A DNA stretch of 64,000 nt, taken from Pegoplata infirma. Taxonomy: Eukaryota; Arthropoda; Insecta; Diptera; Anthomyiidae. This document shows, piece after piece, positions 41,828-53,923 of this stretch (the first letter of the stretch is position 1; each line of letters starts with the position of its first letter). The stretch lies in the NCBI GenBank assembly GCA_963921195.1, contig OY992539.1, forward strand, positions 133,637,182 to 133,701,181, written 5' to 3'. Position numbers and translations under genes: made by a program. The notes under the pieces were generated by a model. It was not told the origin of the DNA. It ran no database searches and worked only from the letters and a program-made list of their open reading frames with translations.

Positions 41828-43522
41828 TAGTGTTTGGGGTCCGGGAATTCCCGGGTCGGATATCCCGAAAATTTCCGGGAAAAGACTGAAGGGAATTCCC
41901 GGGAAAAGACTGACGGGAATTCCCGGGAATTTTTTTAATTTTTCCCGGAAAATCCGGGAATTTTATAAAATAAACCATTTTACATAAAAACGTTTATTTT
42001 AATTTTTTTTTTTTTTTAAATATTTTATTACATTTATTTTAATCCATTTACTATTTTTTGTATTTTTTCTATTTGGAAGAACAGTGCAAATACAGTGGGC
42101 GACAATACATTTGAAACTTTTTTATAGTTGATGTAATTTGTTAAAAACAAAGTTAACAATACTAAGTGTTATTATTATCAAATGAGTATTATTTTAAAAA
42201 ATGTTATGTAGGTAATTTATAAAGCTTTAATTTAAGCTTAATGGCGTCCAGATTGAGTAAATAATAAATGAGCTACGAGGGTTGATCTGGAAAATGAAAT
42301 TATTTATAGACATTTTTTAGAATATTTTTGAAAAATATTTCCAAATCGATTTTTTCCAAGTTCAAACATTTAAAATTTAAAAAAATGTCCAATAGATTTT
42401 ATTCAGTGATCAAATAATTTTTCGAACAACCCAAACAAACAGTGAAATTTTTTAAGAACAGTAGAAAAAATCCACATTTTTTTACCCCCAATTCTTTTGA
42501 CCCCCAATTCTTTTGACCACCAGTTTTTTTGTAAACAAAGAAAATATATTATTTTTTATTAATTTTGGCACAGCTAAATGTATAGTAATAAAATATTAAA
42601 ATAATTAAAATTTTTCTTTGTTTACAAGAAATTGGTGGTCAAAAGAAGTGGAGGTCAAAAAATGTGGATTTTTTCAACTGTACTTAAAAAATTTCACTGT
42701 TTGTTTGGGTTGTTCGAAAAATTACTTGATCACTGAATAAAATCTATTGGACTTTTTTTAAATTTTTAATGTTTGAACTTGGAAAAAATCGACTTGGAAA
42801 TATTTTTAAAAAATATGCTAAAAAATGTCTATATTTTAATTTCATTCACCAGATCGACCCTCGTAGCTCATTTATTATTTACTCAATCTGGACTCCATTA
42901 AGCTTAAAATAAAGCTTAATAAATTACCTACACAACATTTTTTAAAATAATACTCATTTGATAATAATAACGTTAAGTATTGTTAACTTTATCTTTAAAA
43001 AATTGCATCTACTATAAAAAAGTTTCCAATGTATTGTCGCCCACTGTATATATTCATAGGAAAACTGACCAAGTGTAAAAATATCATAAAAAAAACTTAA
43101 AAAGTCAAAAAAATATACGTCGGTTATTGATAGTTTTGCTAAGACTGTCAAAAAAGTATAAAAATTTTGAACTTAGAATTTACATTTCTAGACCAAATAT
43201 TAATAGTGCTGCCAACTATATTAGTTTTTGCTTGAATAACGCATTTTTATTTTTTTTGCGATTTTTTGTGGGGGAAAAAGTTGCAATATTTTTTTTGTTT
43301 TGTTTTATTGTTTTTCAGGATTTTTAACTTTTATTTTTTGATTTTTTATGTTTTAATTAATTGTTTATCTCTAATAAAACTGTTTTTAATAAAAAGTTGA
43401 TAAAATTTTAATGTTTCTTATGATTTATATTAATATTGAATATTTTTCGGGAATCTCGGGAAATAAATTATTTTTTTCCCGTTTCCCGGGAAATTAAAAA
43501 GTCCGGGAATTCCCAAACACTA
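41828..43522. mobile_element. hAT-type MITE, TAGTGTTTGGG termini, with CCGGGAATTCCCGGG arrays
   Basis: TAGTGTTTGGGGTCCGGG and its mirror CCGGGAATTCCCAAACACTA are flanked by exact 8-bp duplications ATTATTAC (41820-41827 and 43523-43530). The left end holds several copies of GGGAATTCCCGGGAA within 120 bp and the right end holds TTCCCGGGAAAT, a strongly palindromic subterminal array. It hosts the TA-flanked palindrome 42093-43046. No transposase. Confidence 0.9.
42093..43046. mobile_element. TA-flanked palindromic element, CAGTGGGCGACAATACATT termini
   Basis: CAGTGGGCGACAATACATTT at the left, AATGTATTGTCGCCCACTG at the right, TA on each side. The element is a near-complete inverted repeat, with arms of ~450 bp meeting near 42570 (for example 'AGCTACGAGGGTTGATCTGG' in the left arm against 'CCAGATCGACCCTCGTAGCT' in the right). 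CAGTG ends and TA targets are typical of Tc1/mariner-type MITEs. The relative at 25998-27420 has lost its termini. Confidence 0.85.
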
Positions 43523-43530
43523 ATTATTAC

Positions 43531-43768
43531 CCATGGCAGTCAAATGGTTTCACCGTTCGTTAAAAATGAAAAAAGTCGTTGAACACAAACTGGATAATAT
43601 ACGGTTGAAACTACAGTAGGGTGACCATTTTTTTCTGAACTCATATCAGTACGCCCAAGTTTATATTTTTTTCTAAAAATAACTCTCAGAAAATTTTTTT
43701 CCAATGGGAAAACACTAGAGTCCGACCGAATATTCGGTTTTGGTCTCGGTATTCGGTATTCAATTGAA
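43531..43768. other. Spacer with CGAATATTCGG hairpin words
   Basis: 'ACCGAATATTCGGTTTTGGT' and 'CTCGGTATTCGGTATTC' (about 43724-43762) form small hairpins and may be the tip of another dispersed repeat abutting the next element. Otherwise nothing recognised. Confidence 0.35.
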
Positions 43769-44441
43769 GCCTATTGAAATTGGAAAAAATCGGTCCATAT
43801 TTAGACCTAGCCCCCATACAAAGGTCCTCTTTAGTTTTGGCTCAAATGACTCTAATAGCCGCATTTTAATAGGTATGTAATCATGTTCATCCACACAAAT
43901 CACCATTCCGAATTTTAAAGAAATCGGACCAGTTCTTCTTGTAGCCCCTATGCAAACCATCTTCCCGATTTTCACATAAATCTCTCAAATTTCATGAAAA
44001 TAGAAAATATTTATTATACCCAAACACAATAAAATTGTGTTTGTATGTATTAAAAGCGTACTTTAATAACCTTACCAAATCTGATTATTATCGGACCATT
44101 TTTGGACCTAAACCCATATAAAAATTTCGCCCGATATTCAGTTAAAGCGGTGTTCAACACATAGAAGCCTAATTAGATAAAATTTTTACACTTATCGCAT
44201 ATGTTTGAACTAGGTCCCATGTGAAAACTACGATATTTAGTTGAAGCGGTTTATTGTCAACAAAAAGAAGCCTACTTTACTCAAATTTGATTTGTTAGTG
44301 CTTTTTACACTTATTAAAGATTTGACAAAATATAGATCTAGTCAGTCCATGTTTGAACTTGGGACCCATTTTCCGGGAAACTCTGGTGTAGGGTATTGTA
44401 TGGTCGGTCTTGACCGACTATAATTTTCTTACTTGTTTTTA
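43769..44441 (+). mobile_element. Helentron/DINE-1-like element, family A copy 2 (5'-truncated)
   Basis: Starts inside the family at 'GAAATTGGAAAAAATCGGTC' and runs to GTGTAGGGTATTGTATGGTC and TTTTCTTACTTGTTTTT. It contains the unoccupied site (CCCCTATGCAAACC) for the MITE that split copy 1, plus a direct repeat of the 'GAAGCGGTTTATTG / AAAGCGGTGTTC' block. A 71-codon frame on the minus strand lies within it and is not a gene. Confidence 0.8.
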
Positions 44442-46674
44442 ATAGCCCTAATGTTCTGAGCTCTTTTTCTAAAAAATGCTGATGACATTACCTTATGAAA
44501 TATCCCAGAATCATTTGGATTCATGCAATTACATTATCTTTCCAAAAACCTTAAAGATTCTGTGCTCAGATTCATTTTGGGTAAAGGAACCTCTTGGATT
44601 CGTGAACTCTAAGCTCCTTGTAATTAATTCAATTGAAATTATATCATTGTCAGACTTAAGTCCTTTTATCCTGATATGGCAAAATATTAAAATGGAGATA
44701 TTAGGGGAGATCCTCCTTTTTCATCTGCCTTCACCAGTGTCATCCAAGGAAATTTACAAATATTTAAAAAATATTTTACAAAATGTATCCTTTAAAACTT
44801 TGAAGTCCTTTTAAAAGGAAACATGATCACGAAATGAAAAACTGTAAATGCGGTTTTACTCCATTTGATCTCTACTTTCAGACGTTTATCATCCGGTCCA
44901 TGTTTAATATTGGACGTCGGACGGTGTTATCGTTTTTATGTTGTATCAAAGCGACTTCGATTAAGGCTACTTTCAGCATTATTCCACCGTTGATCCAATA
45001 ATATCGATGTCCTAAAGATCAGTTTATATAACTGCACACATTCGAATAAATTTAGAAATCCCGGGATAATAACTGAGAACAGAAAATATCATTTCGATCC
45101 GGAAAGTTCGATTTTGTATCACTATGAAATTGGAATTGTAATTCGTAAAGGATATTGGAAATGGAAAAGAGATTCATATTTTCTATAAAATAAACTAGTC
45201 CCATTGACTCTTAAGTGTCTTCTCTTAAACCACACGGAGATGCCATCTAATTCTTTCATTGAGTAATTACACTTATTAACAAACATATTTTTAATACATA
45301 AATTCGTGATAAATTCTTTGTAAAAGTAACTTTATCTTGTATCCATTCCTAAACCAAAAATTGGTTATGGTAACAATCATTATTATTCTAACAGCAGCCG
45401 AACAGAAGGACCATAAATGGGGCTGCATTGCCACTACCACTGATGATCGGTAGTAAGCACGCGCAGCGCGAGATCATTTTACTGATGACAAGGTATGCCA
45501 GTGAGTTAGGTAGACTTGTGAGATTTTTAAAATATATTTTCATACACAAAATGTTTCTGCGTTTTTTGTTATTGGTCTACAAATAAACACGGCTAAATAC
45601 CAAATCAAACAAGAGGCGAAAATAATTTTGTTGTCTCGCCTGAGGGTAAAAGTGCCAACCAACCTAAAAAAAGCAACAACAAAAAACAGAGTTTGAGTGA
45701 AAAAAGCCCAACAAACTGATGATGATGCTGATGAGGATGAAAAACGAGACTTATGGATTTGTGGTGTTTGTGTTTATGTTGTTGATGTTGTTTGGGTTAA
45801 AACACCACACTACACACACACAAGAAAAAAAACTCCACATCATAGTTTATGTGTTGCGCCGAAACTGATAAACTGTGGTCAAGTAGAGATCACTTATTAT
45901 TAATTTTAGTGGCTTTAAAAAAACCAAAAAACACCAAAAAACTTTAACCGCAACCGCTTAAAGACCAAACAAAAAAACTCCTAAAGAAAAGCAATAAAGA
46001 ACAACCTCAACACTCGTTGCAAACACTGAACAACTGGCCAAGAAGATGCCTTAGGCTACACACAAAATCTGCATGTCTGTGTATGTGTGTATTACTGTAT
46101 TGGATTCATATTTAAATACAACATGCAGAAATGTGCTACAGATGCGCCACTAACGGAGCTATTTTTTTTGTAAGATGTGATCCTTTGTGAAGAAGAACAA
46201 TAACAAAGAACGAAAAAAAATTTTTTCTTAACTGCCTGCCCGGCTATGCCATACACTACCAATTTCATACACTTTGGCGTTGTTTTGGGCCAATTTTAAT
46301 TAGTTTTGCTTCAAGCAAAAGTATCAGCGTCATCATCATCAGCCAGCAGTATATCTCTTTCAGAGAAGCAAAGATTTAATTCCTTTAAAATATGTTCCCA
46401 GGCAATGTGATCTCGATGGAAACTAATGGGAGAAATTTCTAACTAATCGAGGTGCTTTAATTCGATCTGTAATTGGCCGAAATCATTCTGTGGTTTGACT
46501 ATAGGCATTTGGGTGGGTAGGTCGCTCTAAGCCGCAAAAGTTTATCATCATTTATCAGTATTCACGGCCACTTCAGCATTAAAAACTAAAACGAAATTCC
46601 CTAATGTCGCCAAGGCAAATCGAAGATGGAGGGAATTTGGGACAAGTCGTATAAGCGGAATTTTGTGGCCACGC
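44442..46674. other. Longest apparently unique stretch; one unrecognised ORF
   Basis: No inverted or dispersed repeat noted. 44476-44814 (+) is open for 112 codons (hydrophobic-rich, ends FKTLKSF); I do not recognise it, it has no clear coding-like codon bias and may be chance. 45697-45903 (+) is open for 68 codons over CAACAA/GATGATG-rich DNA, also unconvincing. The stretch 45590-46060 is A-rich with CAAC repeats, and 46240-46600 is more balanced in composition. Both read like fly intron or untranslated sequence. Confidence 0.4.
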
Positions 46675-46799
46675 TACACAATCCCATTTTACCAATATTT
46701 GACAGTTTCCTTGTTTTTTTAACAAATCGAAATTTAAATTTTTTTTTTGTAATTTTACAATTTTTTTGTAATTTTAAAATTTTTTTGTAATTTTACAAA

Positions 46800-48517
46800 T
46801 CTATATAAATAAAAATCAATTGTCGTTCGTTGGTAACCGCATCAGTTGAGAACGGCTGGACCGATTTGGACAATTTTTTTTTGAAATGTTCGTCATAGTC
46901 CAACTAAGGTTTTTACGTAAAGAAAACTTGACCACGCCCACTTTTACGCCCACTTTTTTCAATTTAACTGAAAAAGGAAAACAGCTGCACCGATTTGGGT
47001 AATTTTTTTTTAAATGTTCGTAGTAATCCAATTTAAGTTTCTGCTGAAAAAAAAACATCGACCACGCCCACTTTTACGCCCACTTTTTCCATTTATCTAA
47101 AATCTAAGAATGGCTGGACCGATTTGACTAAATTTTTTTTAGATAAATTTTCATTATATTTCAACTTTGGGTTTACGAAAAAAGAAATTGACCACGCCCA
47201 CTTTGTCTCTTTTTTGTTGAAAATGTTCGTCATAATTCAACTAAGACGGTATTTATACACAGCATTTTTTTGCTTGCAATAAAGTCTTGCAACTTTTTTT
47301 TGTAGGCAAACAGGGGTGAGAAGCATAGAAGAAGGAAAACAGAATTCGTGATTTTTTTTCTACCCCGTTTTCTTTTCACCCCCGTTTGCCAACAAAAAAA
47401 GTTGCAAGACTTTAATGCAAGCAAAAAAAGGCTGAGTATGAATACCGTCTAAGCGTTTTACGGAATTTCCCACGCCCACTTTTGTATATGTATCGAAAGA
47501 ACTTTAACGGCTACACCCATTTGGTTATAGTCCGCAAACGATTCTTTAAATAAGAAAAATTGTCTACGCCTACTTTTATGCTCACTTTTCCCGATATATA
47601 TATATTTTAAATCATGGAATGGCTGGATCAATTTGTCTAATTTTGTCTAAGGATTTTCGGAAAGAACAATTTCCATTTCTACGCCCACTTTTTAATGAAT
47701 GGACCGAGTTGGTTAAATTCAAATAAGGTTTACGATAAGAAAAGTTGTCCACCGACTCTTTTTTCGATATATATAAAATTTGCTCTATAGAAAAAGAAAA
47801 TATAGAATAGTAAAACATAAATAAAAATCAAATGTATTTCGTTGGTAATCGCAACACTTGAGAACGCCTGGATCGATTTGGATATTTTTTTTGTTTTAAA
47901 TGTCCGTAATAGTCCATATAATTGTTCGGAAAGAAAAATTGTCCTCGCCACTTTTGTCGATATATCTTAAATTAATTTTTATTCTAATTCGATCTACTAA
48001 AAAAAATCTTAAAAGATACCGCTTAAACTTGGTACAAATGATTTTAAATCCTTGGGTATTGTTAACATATGTACATATTTAACTTACCACACAAATTTTA
48101 ACGCCCACTTTTATTAAATGGGTTGACTACTAATAACTGAACCGGTTTTTTATGTTAATTATAGTTCTAATTAAGTATACATGAGAAAAGTGTCCCTATA
48201 AAGGTTTGTTTGAACTCAAAACAATTGCTAACGACAAGAACGAAGGATAAGCGTAATTTATTTTTCTGTTGTTCGTAATGACACTTAAGAAGTTTTAAAT
48301 TTGTACAGTTCGCAAAGTAGAAGACATGATAATTTTTTTTAGTTACTAAAATATAATTTGAAGATGATTATCTGCCTAATAGGGTATTTAAAACCACGCC
48401 CACAAATTTTTCGACGTCAAGAAATTCATTACATTTTTTGCAGGGCTGTATATTTGACGCGAGACAAAATAACACTGAAATTATATTTGGGCCAGCAACG
48501 CGGACCGGGCCAGCTAG
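46800..48517 (+). mobile_element. Non-autonomous Helitron
   Basis: 5' terminus TCTATATAAATAAAAATC preceded by A; 3' terminus GCGGACCGGGCCAGCTAG followed by T. That gives the canonical 5'-TC...CTRR-3' ends in an A|T target without duplication, with a GC-rich hairpin-forming stretch just before CTAG. The body consists of about six to eight imperfect ~110-bp direct repeats around 'GGCTGGACCGATTTGG' and 'ACCACGCCCACTTTTACGCC'. No Rep/helicase frame. It hosts a Harbinger-like MITE at 47245-47449. Confidence 0.9.
47245..47449. mobile_element. PIF/Harbinger-like MITE
   Basis: GACGGTATTTATACACAGC and its mirror GCTGAGTATGAATACCGTC are flanked by TAA (47242-47244 and 47450-47452). Nearly the whole 205 bp is one inverted repeat ('AGTCTTGCAACTTTTTTT' against 'AAAAAAAGTTGCAAGACT'). 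A 3-bp TWA duplication is diagnostic of PIF/Harbinger. Confidence 0.85.
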
Positions 48518-48831
48518 TTTTCAAGATAATTTTACAAAAAAAAATCTTGTAAATTTACGAGAATTCCTTTGAATTTGAATTAAGCCAAAAAATTATATTG
48601 GTAAAGAGCTTGTAAAATTACAAAATTATTGGTAAAAAGCTTGTAAAATTGCTAGGAATTCTCGTAAAATAGGAAGTAGAAAAAAATCTAGTAAAATTAC
48701 GAAACCTCGTTGTAAATTTTATCGTGTCAAAAAATTTGTAAATTTACAATACAACCTTGTAAAATTACAAAATTATTGGTAAAAAGCTTGTAAAATTACT
48801 AGGAATTTTTGTCAAATAGGAGGTAGCAAAC

Positions 48832-49383
48832 AAAACAAGTGAGAGTGTTACATTCGGCTTTGCCGAATCTTTTATACCCTCCAAAATGTAAACAAAAAAC
48901 AATATCAAAAAATCCAGGGGCGTCTTTTTTTTTGGGGGGGGGGGGGAGTTGGTGGGAGACGTTATGGGGCACCTTCCTCTTGCGATTTTCAACTTAAGAA
49001 TGTTGCATTTGCTTAGCAAAAGTACAAAAAACCCTGCAAAAAATGCGGTTTTCTTAGGTTGGTTTAGTTTTTCAAAGGGGAACTTTTTCCCCCTTGGTCC
49101 GATTTTGCCCATTTCTGAACTTAACCTGCCTAGGAATGAATATAAGACATTTTCGTGCCAAACTTCGGAAGTCTAGCAATTTTATTTTGGACTGTATCGT
49201 GTCTTCTACAGACGGACAGACGGACGGACGGACATCGCTAGAATTTCTTAGAATCGATCACTGATCAATAAAATATATACTTTATGGGGTCCTAGACTGA
49301 TATGTTGATGCGTTACACACGGAATGACAAAGTGAGTATACCATACTGTGGTATACCCATACTGTGGTTGGAGGGTATAAAAA
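48832..49383 (-). mobile_element. Helentron/DINE-1-like element, family C copy 2
   Basis: Reads AACAAGTGAGAGTGTTACAT, hairpin ATTCGGCTTTGCCGAAT, 'TATACCCTCC', a T8/G11 homopolymer block (about 48926-48946), then 'GACGGACAGACGGACGGACG', 'ATATATACTTTATGGGGTCC' and GGAGGGTATAAAA at the far end. It is the complete version of the 10518 fragment, in the same orientation. Confidence 0.8.
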
Positions 49384-49434
49384 TGTTACAAGTTTTTCTT
49401 GTAATTTTACAAGTTTTTTTTTTTGAGTGTATGA

Positions 49435-49850
49435 TTTAGGAAGGACTAAATTCTTACTTACACTTACTAGAATAGAATGTCGTATGTTGACAGGTTTAAT
49501 AACGGGACACTATCTTTTCGGGAAGCATGCCAAGAACATGAATCTTAATACGGACGCAAGCTGCAAAAGGTGCTAGACACCAGGCGTCGAGGAGACCATT
49601 GAACACATCCTGTGTTACTGCCCGGCTTTGGCACGAACTCGACTATCAATTATAGGAAGTTCACAGTTCGAGACTATGGAGGAAATAACGAGGATAGAAC
49701 TGAAAAGTTTAAAGCAATTCGCAATGAATGTCAATGTATTTAGTTTACATCGATAAGCGGAAAAAGTTTTGTGGTATCGCTATGGACCAATTGGTCTATG
49801 CGGAGTGCCGATCTGGCACCGCAACCCTAACATTACCTATCAGTATAACT
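49435..49850 (+). pseudogene. Non-LTR retrotransposon (family 2) RNase H C-terminal tail, plus strand
   Basis: Translates as 'LTRIECRMLTGLITGHYLFG', then CKRC*TPGVEETIEHILCYC, then ALARTRLSIIGSSQF and LKSLKQFAMNVNVF, then GPIGLCGVPIWHRNP-type codons. This is the zinc-finger-like C-x2-C...H-x3-C tail behind RNase H. The in-frame stop between the Cys pairs disables it. Only the 3' ~400 bp remain. Confidence 0.75.
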
Positions 49851-50039
49851 TTGTGATTCCCTTAATTGTCATTTTTCTACTCCCCTCTGATACAAAAAAT
49901 TTTTACTTCTTGAACCTTCCCGATTCTTAAAGATATTCTGCTATAGATGTCAATGAGACACCGTTTAGGCAATCAAGGTCATTGAAAAATCTTTGCCCCA
50001 AATGTTAAAGGCGGCATCTCATCACACCCAGACATTCAC

Positions 50040-53000
50040 TTCAGTGACTCCGCCTCCTTCACTTCCCCACAACTTCAAAAATAGTCCCTATCAGAAATTC
50101 CCATCGCAAGGCCATTTGACTAATTAGGCTAACCGTCCGTTTGCCAAAAGTAAGAAGACTTTTTGTCGTCTTAGGATTTGGCAGTGGCCACATGATTCGC
50201 GATATCATGCACGTAGTCAGTGATATCCCCTATCTTTTATTCTATTCTTAGATATCCTATCAATTTCGTTCATCAATTCCACTATAGGAACTGAGATGTT
50301 AGGTTCTACACGTTCCGCCACCGAGTTCGAGTTATTTCTCGCAAATTCCTCAGCCAATTCTTTCCCAGTGATCTGTATGCTGACTGATTCGACGAAGGGA
50401 TTGTATACAATTTCTAATGATTTCAGATTTTATAGTGTTTGATTCTAAGGCCTTCAGAGCTACGCGGCTTTATCAATTGCAAGTACCTCAGCCTGTAAAA
50501 CACTACACTTATCCGGAAGTCTCAATGAGTCCCTCATTTTTTAGGCAATCAGAGTATACCACCGAACCCGTAATCTCAATGAGCCCCCTATTTCGAGGCA
50601 TTCAGAGTACACTCCCAAACCTATACCCATCTATGATCCGTCCGTAAATATTGAGATCCCATTCTATGTTATAACAGAGTTTTCCACCCAGTCTTCCCTA
50701 GTTGGTTTTTGGACTTAAATATCTACGGGCTTAATGCTTAGTATCACTTCCAGGCCGACCTGGGGTGCCCACACACGCCAGTCGTTGTACCTTCTGTAGA
50801 GTGCAGAGATATGCTTTCTTATCCAGTGATCTCCTCCATACAAGGGCACCATAGTTAAGTATTTGTATAATTATCGCACTATATATATATATCCAGTGGA
50901 TAATATACGGTTGTAGATTAATATACGATTTTTTCATAAGTGTTACCTGTTTTTTTAGCTGCGCAATCTCAAATAAAAAAAAAAGGGTTGCCACCTTATG
51001 AAAAAACAGGGGTTTCGGGAAAATCCGTATAATAGCCGGACTAGCAGGAATTTCGCCAAGCGAAAAAATAGGGGTTAGCTTAATTTTGATAAAGATTATT
51101 ATATATGATTTTGGGGGTCGTACGTATATACATATCCATATAAACTACCCCATCGATTATACATTTTTTAACAATAACGAACTTAACGAAGCCGAGTTTG
51201 GACATGACCGATTCACCATTTGATAGACCTGTATAAGATACTCATATATTTTCTTTTGAAGAAATGGGAAGAATCCTCAAAAACCAAAAAAAAAACCGTC
51301 TTCTCCCTCCCCTTTGGACCTCTAATTGTGAGATTGGACAGATATAAAAAACAGGTAAATCTTTTTTTTCTTCTCTCTTTCACATATGCAAGCTTCAGCA
51401 TATTCGGTGGGTGCTCTGTGAAGGACCTTCCTTGTTAGTAATTTTTGTGAACAAGGCTTGTTCGTTTTTTGACGGGATTATCTCGTAGACCGTTGTCCTT
51501 TGCCCACGTTGAGAGTATTTTGGGCGCTGATTCATGACCTATTTTTTGAGTTTATTGCCCAGCTTCCCTGCAAGTTGCCCATTCATAAAGTAATCTGTGT
51601 GTCCGTGCCTGTAGTCTGTAATGCATTAAGAAATGGTGGTATTTTGACATTGTTGAACGCACCTTCCAGCTCCAGAAATGAGGCCAAAACATACACTTTT
51701 TTGTGAAGAGTATCCTTAATCAGTCCGACAACATCGCTTAAAGTCGTCTCAACAGACCAACCTTTAAGATAGGCGTGTTGGGCCTCGTTGAAATTGTCTA
51801 ATATAAGGGTACTTCTCACATAGACATCTACCAGTCTTTCCAGTGTTTCCAATAAAAACAACGACAGATTGATATGTTTGTAGTTCTTTGCGGAGTTGTG
51901 GTTTATCTTTCCCGCAAGGCTACACTCAAAAAAATAAATCTGTAATGTTAGCAAAAAAAGCTTGTAAACCTACAAGAAAATTTGCTGATTTTGAACCCAC
52001 AATTTTTTTGCTAAAGTTAGCAAAAATGTTTTTCCAATAATTAGTTAACTAAATTTTAATTTTTTTTTTAACTTAGTTCATACACATCTGAGGACCCCAT
52101 TGGGTTCGGACCCCATAGGTCCAGACCCCGATGGGCCTAGACCTAGTTGGGTTCCTTAAAAATCGTCATAATTTTTGATCCAAAAATTGTGTCCGTTTCG
52201 CTCTACCTTGCTTAGTTTTTAAGATACGTGATTATAGGGGACCACTGGGGTCTTGAGAATTAAAAAACTCGATTACTTAAAAAATATTACTCGGAGAGCT
52301 TTTGACTGTTTTGCGGTCTTGTTCTACATGTTGAGAGCTACAAAAATGGTTTTGGACTTTTTGTTGTGTCGGCAATATTTACCGAGATATGAGCATTTTA
52401 AAATTTTCGGGAATGCTAACTTTTTTGGATCCAAAGTTAGGGCCCATTAGGGTCCACACATGTAAAGAGGACCGGCGATACTATGGAGATTCTAAGAACC
52501 CAAAAAGGCCTCCATTTTGCTCTATCTGGCTTAGTTTCCGAGATAGCGCCATTTTAAGTTTTCTGAAAATAAAAAAAAAATTACCATTTATTTTGCTAAT
52601 ATTAGCAAAAAATCTTGTAAAAATGTTGTCAACTCAATTTCAAATTTAGCAAAAGAAATTAGTTCAAAGCTTGTTTAAAATTGCTAATGTGCTAAATGAA
52701 GTTTACAAGAATTTTATGCTCACATGCTGATCTCAACTAAAAATTTGCTAAAAGTTAGCTAACTAGCATTAGCAAAAAAAAATTAGTAAATCTACTAACG
52801 TATTTTTTTGAGTGTACCCATAAAGATACGTAGTAGTCATGGCATGTTTATCCCGAGGGACTCCTGCAAGAGTGCCAAAATACAATGATGGAGTGAACCG
52901 CCCGCATTATCTTTCGTTCGTACACCATTGTTCTGATGAATTCGTTTACCGGAGTTGTAGTTGGTGAAAGTGTACCCAAGGGAATATCTCTTTTCACCTC

Positions 53001-53215
53001 GACTCTGCAACCCGGAAAATGGGTATCTATCAGAAGTTAAATGGTTTCGTGATTGCTTTCTGCGAAGGATCCATCGGACTTATTGAGAAATCCTGGTACA
53101 CTGGGGGATTTGGAAAGAACTTAACGCAGTCTCATCGCTTCCGTAGTTCCCCCTTAATTTCCCACAGAAAACGGGTCAGGTTTTCCTTTTCGCTTTCCGA
53201 GTTTACTTTTTGAAA
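50040..53215 (-). pseudogene. Non-LTR retrotransposon (family 2) RT-RNase H, decayed, with nested MITE
   Basis: Read right to left on the minus strand. 53215-52817 is the pre-RT segment (LLIDTHFPGC; stops present). 51954-51583 is RT N-terminal to motif A (SLAGKINHNS, 'KNYKHINLSLFLLETLERLV', QHAYLKGWSVETTL, SFLELEGAFNNV, where catalytic Asp is replaced by Glu). About 51530-51410 is the PSKNEQALFTK region. 50994-50731 is the RT thumb (IIHWIYIYSAIIIQILNYG, RSLDKKAYLCTLQKVQRLA). About 50530-50040 is RNase H remnants (FQ/LQAEVLAI, ALKALES, ITGKELAEEF). Motifs B and C are lost, and 51000-51400 holds unrelated sequence. Confidence 0.8.
51921..52816 (+). mobile_element. TA-flanked MITE, TACACTC family, copy 3
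   Basis: TACACTCAAAAAAATAAATC at the left and ACGTATTTTTTTGAGTGTA at the right, complete at both ends and the best preserved copy. It splits the family 2 RT between the pre-RT segment and the PK(A)GK-like codons. Joining the flanks at a single TA keeps the frame open through the GSLAGK codons. Two in-frame stretches of 65 and 86 codons inside it recur in copy 2 but look like repeat-derived chance frames. Confidence 0.9.
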
Positions 53216-53428
53216 GCATTGTTTTCATATTAACTGGACATTTTTAAACATAGATTAGCACTAATCATTGATTATCTTTTGATTAGTTACCAGCACTTAA
53301 CACATCATTACGAAATTTGTATTGAATAAACTCTTTGAGAACTCTGATTAGTCTACATTCTCTATGTTCGTATGCCATCATCTTGGTTTATTGTCTTTAA
53401 CATACCTACCACAATTTTTAGTTTTATA

Positions 53429-53921
53429 CAGTCGAACCCGGTTATAACGAACTCCGAGGGACCAGTAAAAATAGTTCGTTATAAGCGAAGTTCGCTATAA
53501 GCGGGGTATATTTTTTATCAACCTAGTTTTATTTCCAAAAAAATAGATCCAATTTTGTTTCATTTGATGTTTTTTAGAAAATAATCTTCTTATTGAGAAG
53601 AAATCAATAAAAATATAAATAAATTCTATGAAAATTATGATAGAAACCAAAAAGTTCCAACCTTTTGTTAGTTTGATAAACATGATTGCCAAACATTAAA
53701 AAATATTACGGGAGTTCGTTATAAAAAGGTAAATATACATGAAATTGTGTTCGTGGGACCATAATAAGCAGTTCGTTTTAACCGAGGATTCGTTATAACC
53801 GAGTTCGTTATAAAAGAAGTATTTTGTGTGAAAATTGATGCTAAAACGTCGGGACTTTAGAATTAGTTCGTTATAACCGAGAATTCGTTATAACCGAGTT
53901 CGTTATAACCGAGTTTGACTG
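53429..53921. mobile_element. pogo/Tigger-like MITE
   Basis: CAGTCGAACCCGGTTATAAC at the left and GTTATAACCGAGTTTGACTG at the right, with TA on both sides. TTCGTTATAA is repeated about ten times, mostly near the ends, in both orientations. TA target plus CAG...GTTATAACGAA termini is the pattern of pogo-group elements. No transposase in 490 bp. Confidence 0.85.
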
Positions 53922-53923
53922 TA

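Larger units (their letters stand above)
46675..49431. mobile_element. TACAC...GAGTGTA MITE invaded by a Helitron and a Helentron-like element
   Basis: The right end is TTGTAATTTTACAAG then TTTTTTTGAGTGTA. The left end (TACACAATCCCATTTTACC) matches the interior of the related 62342-63093 element ('AATCCCGTTCTACCAATATT'), so the first ~40 bp have been deleted. Own sequence, visible at 46675-46799 and 48518-48831, is full of TTGTAAAATTACAA words. The Helitron 46800-48517 and the family C element 48832-49383 lie inside. Confidence 0.65.

Noticed and set aside
44476..44814. 112-codon ORF in unique DNA as a host gene
   Set aside because: No recognisable domain, no convincing start or splice context and composition typical of AT-rich chance frames. 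Mentioned in the region entry but not called as a gene.
45400..45500. CGCGCAGCGCG palindrome near 45460 as a regulatory site
   Set aside because: Short, isolated and not repeated; no supporting context.
52253..52649. Two overlapping ORFs (65 and 86 codons) recurring at 3686-4061, possibly a conserved small protein
   Set aside because: The recurrence is explained by both lying in copies of the same MITE. Similarity is equally high outside the frames, and copy 1 does not keep them open.
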